From a virus, in the IMG/VR virus record IMGVR_UViG_3300047359_000577, positions 1 through 23,292 of that record: 23,292 nucleotides of DNA, one strand, 5' to 3'. The stretch's first letter is position 1; the number at the start of each line of letters is the position of its first letter. Made by a program: the position numbers and the translations under genes. Below, in pieces: positions 21,048 to 23,292 of the stretch. The notes below the pieces were generated by a model. That model had not been told where the DNA came from. It worked only from the letters and a program-made list of their open reading frames with translations, and made no database searches.

Positions 21048-21847
21048 TGAAGAAAGATATACTTTTTGCAAATGGATGTAGTTTTACCTGGGGCGGTGCA
21101 TTAGAACCCTGGTTTATGTTTGTTGCTGGCATACCTTTGGGGGACATAATAGGCTATGATGCCAAAGATTTTATGACTGCTAACGGTTTTACAGGCAAGG
21201 AAAATTCAGCCGTGAGAGAACAATTACTATGGCCACATCATTTAGGTAATCTATTAGGATGTCATGATGTTGTAAACTTAGGCATGGGATGCGGATCAAA
21301 TCAGAGGATCATAAGAACTACTCTGGACTGGCTGTCAGCTCAGGACAGGCAAACCCTGGACCGAACCAGAGCAGTAATTCAATTAACTGAACCTGGCCGA
21401 TATGAATATTATGATCAGGAAAATGATTTTTGGACTAGATGTAAAGTTGATGTTTGTAAACAGAAAGGCGAAGATCAAGAAATTGCTCAAGAAAGAAACA
21501 TGTCAAGGCTTTCAACATTTACTAATCTTGAAGGAATATATAATTTTGTTAGTGATTGCATGGCTATAAATCAGATCATGACCTCCTTTGATGTAGAATA
21601 TCATATGTGGTGTCTGGTTAATCCTTTTGATAGAACTGACCCTGATTTTATGCATTTAAAAGATCTTATAAACAAATCGTGCTCATGGATAAATCAAACT
21701 ATGCTGGAAAGTTTATATGGTTCACTGGAAACTTTAAAAGCAGACAATGGACAAATTTCCACCGCCCCATCTTCTAACCATCCAGGAGTTGAAGGACACC
21801 AGGAGCTTGCAGAAATTTTGCATTTCTATATGTTAGCAAAGTCATGA
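21047..21847 (+). CDS. SGNH/GDSL-hydrolase-like protein 2, accessory gene
   Basis: The 266-residue protein starts MKKDILFANGCSFTWGG, with Ser12 in GCSF as candidate nucleophile, then VVNLGMGCGSNQRIIRTT (GCGSN 81-85, block II), a strand AVIQLTEPGRYEY (block III position, with Thr-Glu instead of the usual Asn motif) and SNHPGVEGHQELAEIL, where His245 or His251 fits block V. This GCSFT/GSN/HP-x-x-x-GH pattern occurs in uncharacterised SGNH-like proteins of marine phages. The substrate is not known; deacylation or acylation of a surface sugar is one option. It is translationally coupled to gp17 through TAATG, is AT-rich, and ends 3 nt before the next late promoter. It is only distantly similar to the SGNH-like protein at 16304-17188. 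Confidence 0.6.
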   Translation: MKKDILFANGCSFTWGGALEPWFMFVAGIPLGDIIGYDAKDFMTANGFTGKENSAVREQLLWPHHLGNLLGCHDVVNLGMGCGSNQRIIRTTLDWLSAQDRQTLDRTRAVIQLTEPGRYEYYDQENDFWTRCKVDVCKQKGEDQEIAQERNMSRLSTFTNLEGIYNFVSDCMAINQIMTSFDVEYHMWCLVNPFDRTDPDFMHLKDLINKSCSWINQTMLESLYGSLETLKADNGQISTAPSSNHPGVEGHQELAEILHFYMLAKS

Positions 21848-21850
21848 TCA

Positions 21851-21858
21851 GATAAATA
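21851..21858 (+). promoter_or_regulatory. Late -10 element (GATAAATA), 5 nt before an ATG
   Basis: GATAAATA is followed by CATAC and ATG 21864. The predicted +1 is the A of the ATG. No Shine-Dalgarno lies in the short gap after the upstream stop (21845-21847). Confidence 0.72.
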
Positions 21859-21863
21859 CATAC

Positions 21864-23120
21864 ATGATAGACGCAACGCTGGTGGGCGAAAAAATATTTA
21901 ACATTCTCAAGGGACAAGGCTTCATGGTCAAGAGTTATGATCGTGAGGGCAACCTTACCCTGGACGCTAGTGAAGCTACAAGATTTGCCGTGCCAGATCC
22001 CAATATACTGGTGCGTTATGACCAAGATACTCAGACTATTCAGCTTAAAACCTCATCAGACGTAGACGATGATGTCACCAGAACTATGCTGAAAAATCTG
22101 TCATCAGACAACCTCTTAAACTTTGATTATCGCAGATTTGAGAAGAAAGTTACGCCCAAGGGCGAACAAAACGACATAGCCGCTAGTAAGGAGCAAGAAG
22201 TGAATGACGTAATGGAAGGATTTGGAACCATGACTGGCACCTCCAAGTCAAGTTATCAGACTCTGGAGAATGTAAAATTAGTAGTTAGGCACTCCAAGCC
22301 AGTGAATGAAGAAAGTCGTGGTGCCCGTAGCAGAAATATTGAAAGCATTCATATCAGACGAGGTGGTGAATCATTTAAGATGAACGAAAACAATCTCAGA
22401 GCAGCCAGAGCCATGGCTAGACATATTCAGGAAGGCGGCGAGGTTTATGACTCTGTGGGCAATGCTATACAGCAGATGGCTACTGAGCATCGTGAACTCA
22501 GAGAGTTTGTGGGATATGTTCGTCGTAACAAATTAGTGTCAGAGTCCAATGTAAATTATGTTGACATGGCAGTTACTAACGTAAGCCAGATTCGTGAGAC
22601 ATTTGAGAGACTTGCCAGAGCAAAAACTTATGCGTCAGAGTCAGAGAACATTGTTAACCGTAGCCAGTCAGAAATGCTGGGAGAGGAAGAAGAGTTCCGT
22701 AGTGCCTTTACAGAAACTCACTATGATGACCGTGTAAGCGCCGCCATGGAAAGTATTCACAGAGCCATGGGTCGCCAAGCCGCTTATGAGAGTCACATTG
22801 AGTCAGCTATTGCTACTGAGTCATTCAGAAATTTGAAGAACATGGTGTCTGAAGATTTAATTGAATATGACACGCCACATGCACAACTAGGCTCATATGT
22901 AAACCAGTTATCACAGTGTTGTGAAGATAAGCAACTGAGTTCATTCCTTAAAACATGCGGATCAAAGATTTCAGAAGAAACTGAGCTTAGTGTGTTTGAA
23001 ATGAAAACAGTCAAAGGCTGTGTTAGCCAGGCACAGGACATCACTGAAAGTGTGAAAGCATACGATCACGGTCGAGCTTATGTGGATTTTATAGCAAACA
23101 TGGCTGTATTGCCAGCATAA
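21864..23120 (+). CDS. Conserved T4-like marine phage protein of unknown function (418 aa)
   Basis: The N-terminal domain (GEKIFNILKGQGFMVKSYDREG, split around the GQGF turn, then LDASEATRFAVPDPNILVRYD) matches a pattern I recall from conserved hypothetical proteins of T4-like cyanophages, so ATG 21864 is taken as the true start despite the absence of a Shine-Dalgarno. The next Met (residue 21) would remove part of this domain. The middle contains VKLVVRHSKPVNEESRGARSR and a helical stretch AARAMARHIQEGGEVYDSV. The C-terminal half is mostly helical, rich in Glu, Ser and Ala, with four Cys (CCEDKQ, LKTCGS, KGCVSQ). No enzyme motif is visible. Placement after gp17 suggests a late or virion role. 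Confidence 0.65.
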   Translation: MIDATLVGEKIFNILKGQGFMVKSYDREGNLTLDASEATRFAVPDPNILVRYDQDTQTIQLKTSSDVDDDVTRTMLKNLSSDNLLNFDYRRFEKKVTPKGEQNDIAASKEQEVNDVMEGFGTMTGTSKSSYQTLENVKLVVRHSKPVNEESRGARSRNIESIHIRRGGESFKMNENNLRAARAMARHIQEGGEVYDSVGNAIQQMATEHRELREFVGYVRRNKLVSESNVNYVDMAVTNVSQIRETFERLARAKTYASESENIVNRSQSEMLGEEEEFRSAFTETHYDDRVSAAMESIHRAMGRQAAYESHIESAIATESFRNLKNMVSEDLIEYDTPHAQLGSYVNQLSQCCEDKQLSSFLKTCGSKISEETELSVFEMKTVKGCVSQAQDITESVKAYDHGRAYVDFIANMAVLPA

Positions 23121-23138
23121 TATAAAAGGATAATAACT

Positions 23139-23292
23139 ATGAAAATTCAAGGCGTAAATATCACAGGTGGTGTCAGACTAGATCCACCTGTAGCACCCAC
23201 ACCCACAGGTCCCAGTAAGTTTGTGGCAGGGGCACGGAGTGGCAACAGCAACAAAGGTGCCGCATACATATACAGCACTGACGGCACTGGTG
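23139..23292 (+). CDS. N-terminus of an FG-GAP-repeat protein (partial, 3' end outside window)
   Basis: The start ATG 23139 has AAAAGGA about 8 nt upstream. The 51 visible residues begin MKIQGVNITGGVRLDPPVAP, continue with a Pro/Thr linker and enter SKFVAGARSGNSNKGAAYIY, which fits the beginning of an FG-GAP-type beta-propeller blade (F-V-A-G-A-x ... G-A-A-Y-I-Y) followed by STDGTG. Such repeats occur in large virion proteins and adhesins. A surface or tail-fibre role is inferred. The gene runs out of the window. Confidence 0.6.
   Translation, partial: MKIQGVNITGGVRLDPPVAPTPTGPSKFVAGARSGNSNKGAAYIYSTDGTG

Noticed and set aside
1-23292. CRISPR arrays, insertion sequences, integrase or attachment sites.
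   Set aside because: No regularly spaced repeats, transposase or recombinase motifs are seen; the only sizeable direct DNA repeat noticed is the 51-bp pair.

Overview
This window is part of the genome of a T4-like myovirus, most like the marine T4-like phages (the cyanophage/pelagiphage branch). It carries recognisable T4-type virion and packaging genes: neck proteins gp13 and gp14, tail sheath stabiliser gp15, tail sheath gp18, tail tube gp19, head completion gp4, terminase small and large subunits gp16 and gp17, plus a gp1-type dNMP kinase. Genes are tightly packed, often with ATGA or TAATG overlaps. Transcription units begin at T4-late-type -10 elements, here mostly GATAAATA. I saw no tRNA, rRNA, CRISPR array, integrase or transposase. 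Both window ends cut through genes.

Layout. 1-992 (+): the tail of an unknown gene, then a short nucleotide-sugar dehydrogenase. 982-5419 (-): a leftward block, in order of transcription a small basic ORF, a GIY-YIG homing endonuclease, gp14, a T4-type lysozyme, a small ORF, gp15 and a Nudix hydrolase. 5489-9689 (+): two conserved or unknown genes, a glycosyltransferase-like gene, gp13, a small ORF and dNMP kinase. 9794-12655 (+): a very long tail sheath gene followed by a strong terminator. 12788-15570 (+): gp19, a second tail-tube-like protein, an unknown protein and gp4. 15579-19385 (+): a small ORF, gp16, an SGNH-hydrolase-like gene and three proteins with possible capsid-targeting N-termini. 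19479-23292 (+): gp17, a second SGNH-like gene, a conserved 418-aa protein and the start of an FG-GAP-repeat protein.

How it fits together. This is a late module: head filling and closure (gp16, gp17, gp4), neck (gp13, gp14), tail (gp15, gp18, gp19) and lysis or cell-wall penetration (lysozyme). AT-rich accessory genes with likely sugar or envelope chemistry (nucleotide-sugar dehydrogenase, glycosyltransferase-like, two SGNH-like) lie between structural genes. Three of them sit at the distal end of a transcription unit, immediately before the next late promoter.

Most notable: (1) three genes, including gp17, have a late -10 element ending exactly 5 nt before the ATG and no Shine-Dalgarno, which predicts leaderless late mRNAs; (2) a 51-bp direct repeat (50 of 51 identical) flanks one inserted gene and carries a relic of its neighbour's C-terminus; (3) the sheath carries a roughly 500-residue insert of degenerate modules related to the C-terminal ends of gp14 and gp15; (4) three neighbouring genes start with peptides resembling T4 capsid-targeting sequences; (5) gp14-gp15 is inverted relative to gp13. 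Function calls come from reading motifs by eye, with no database search.
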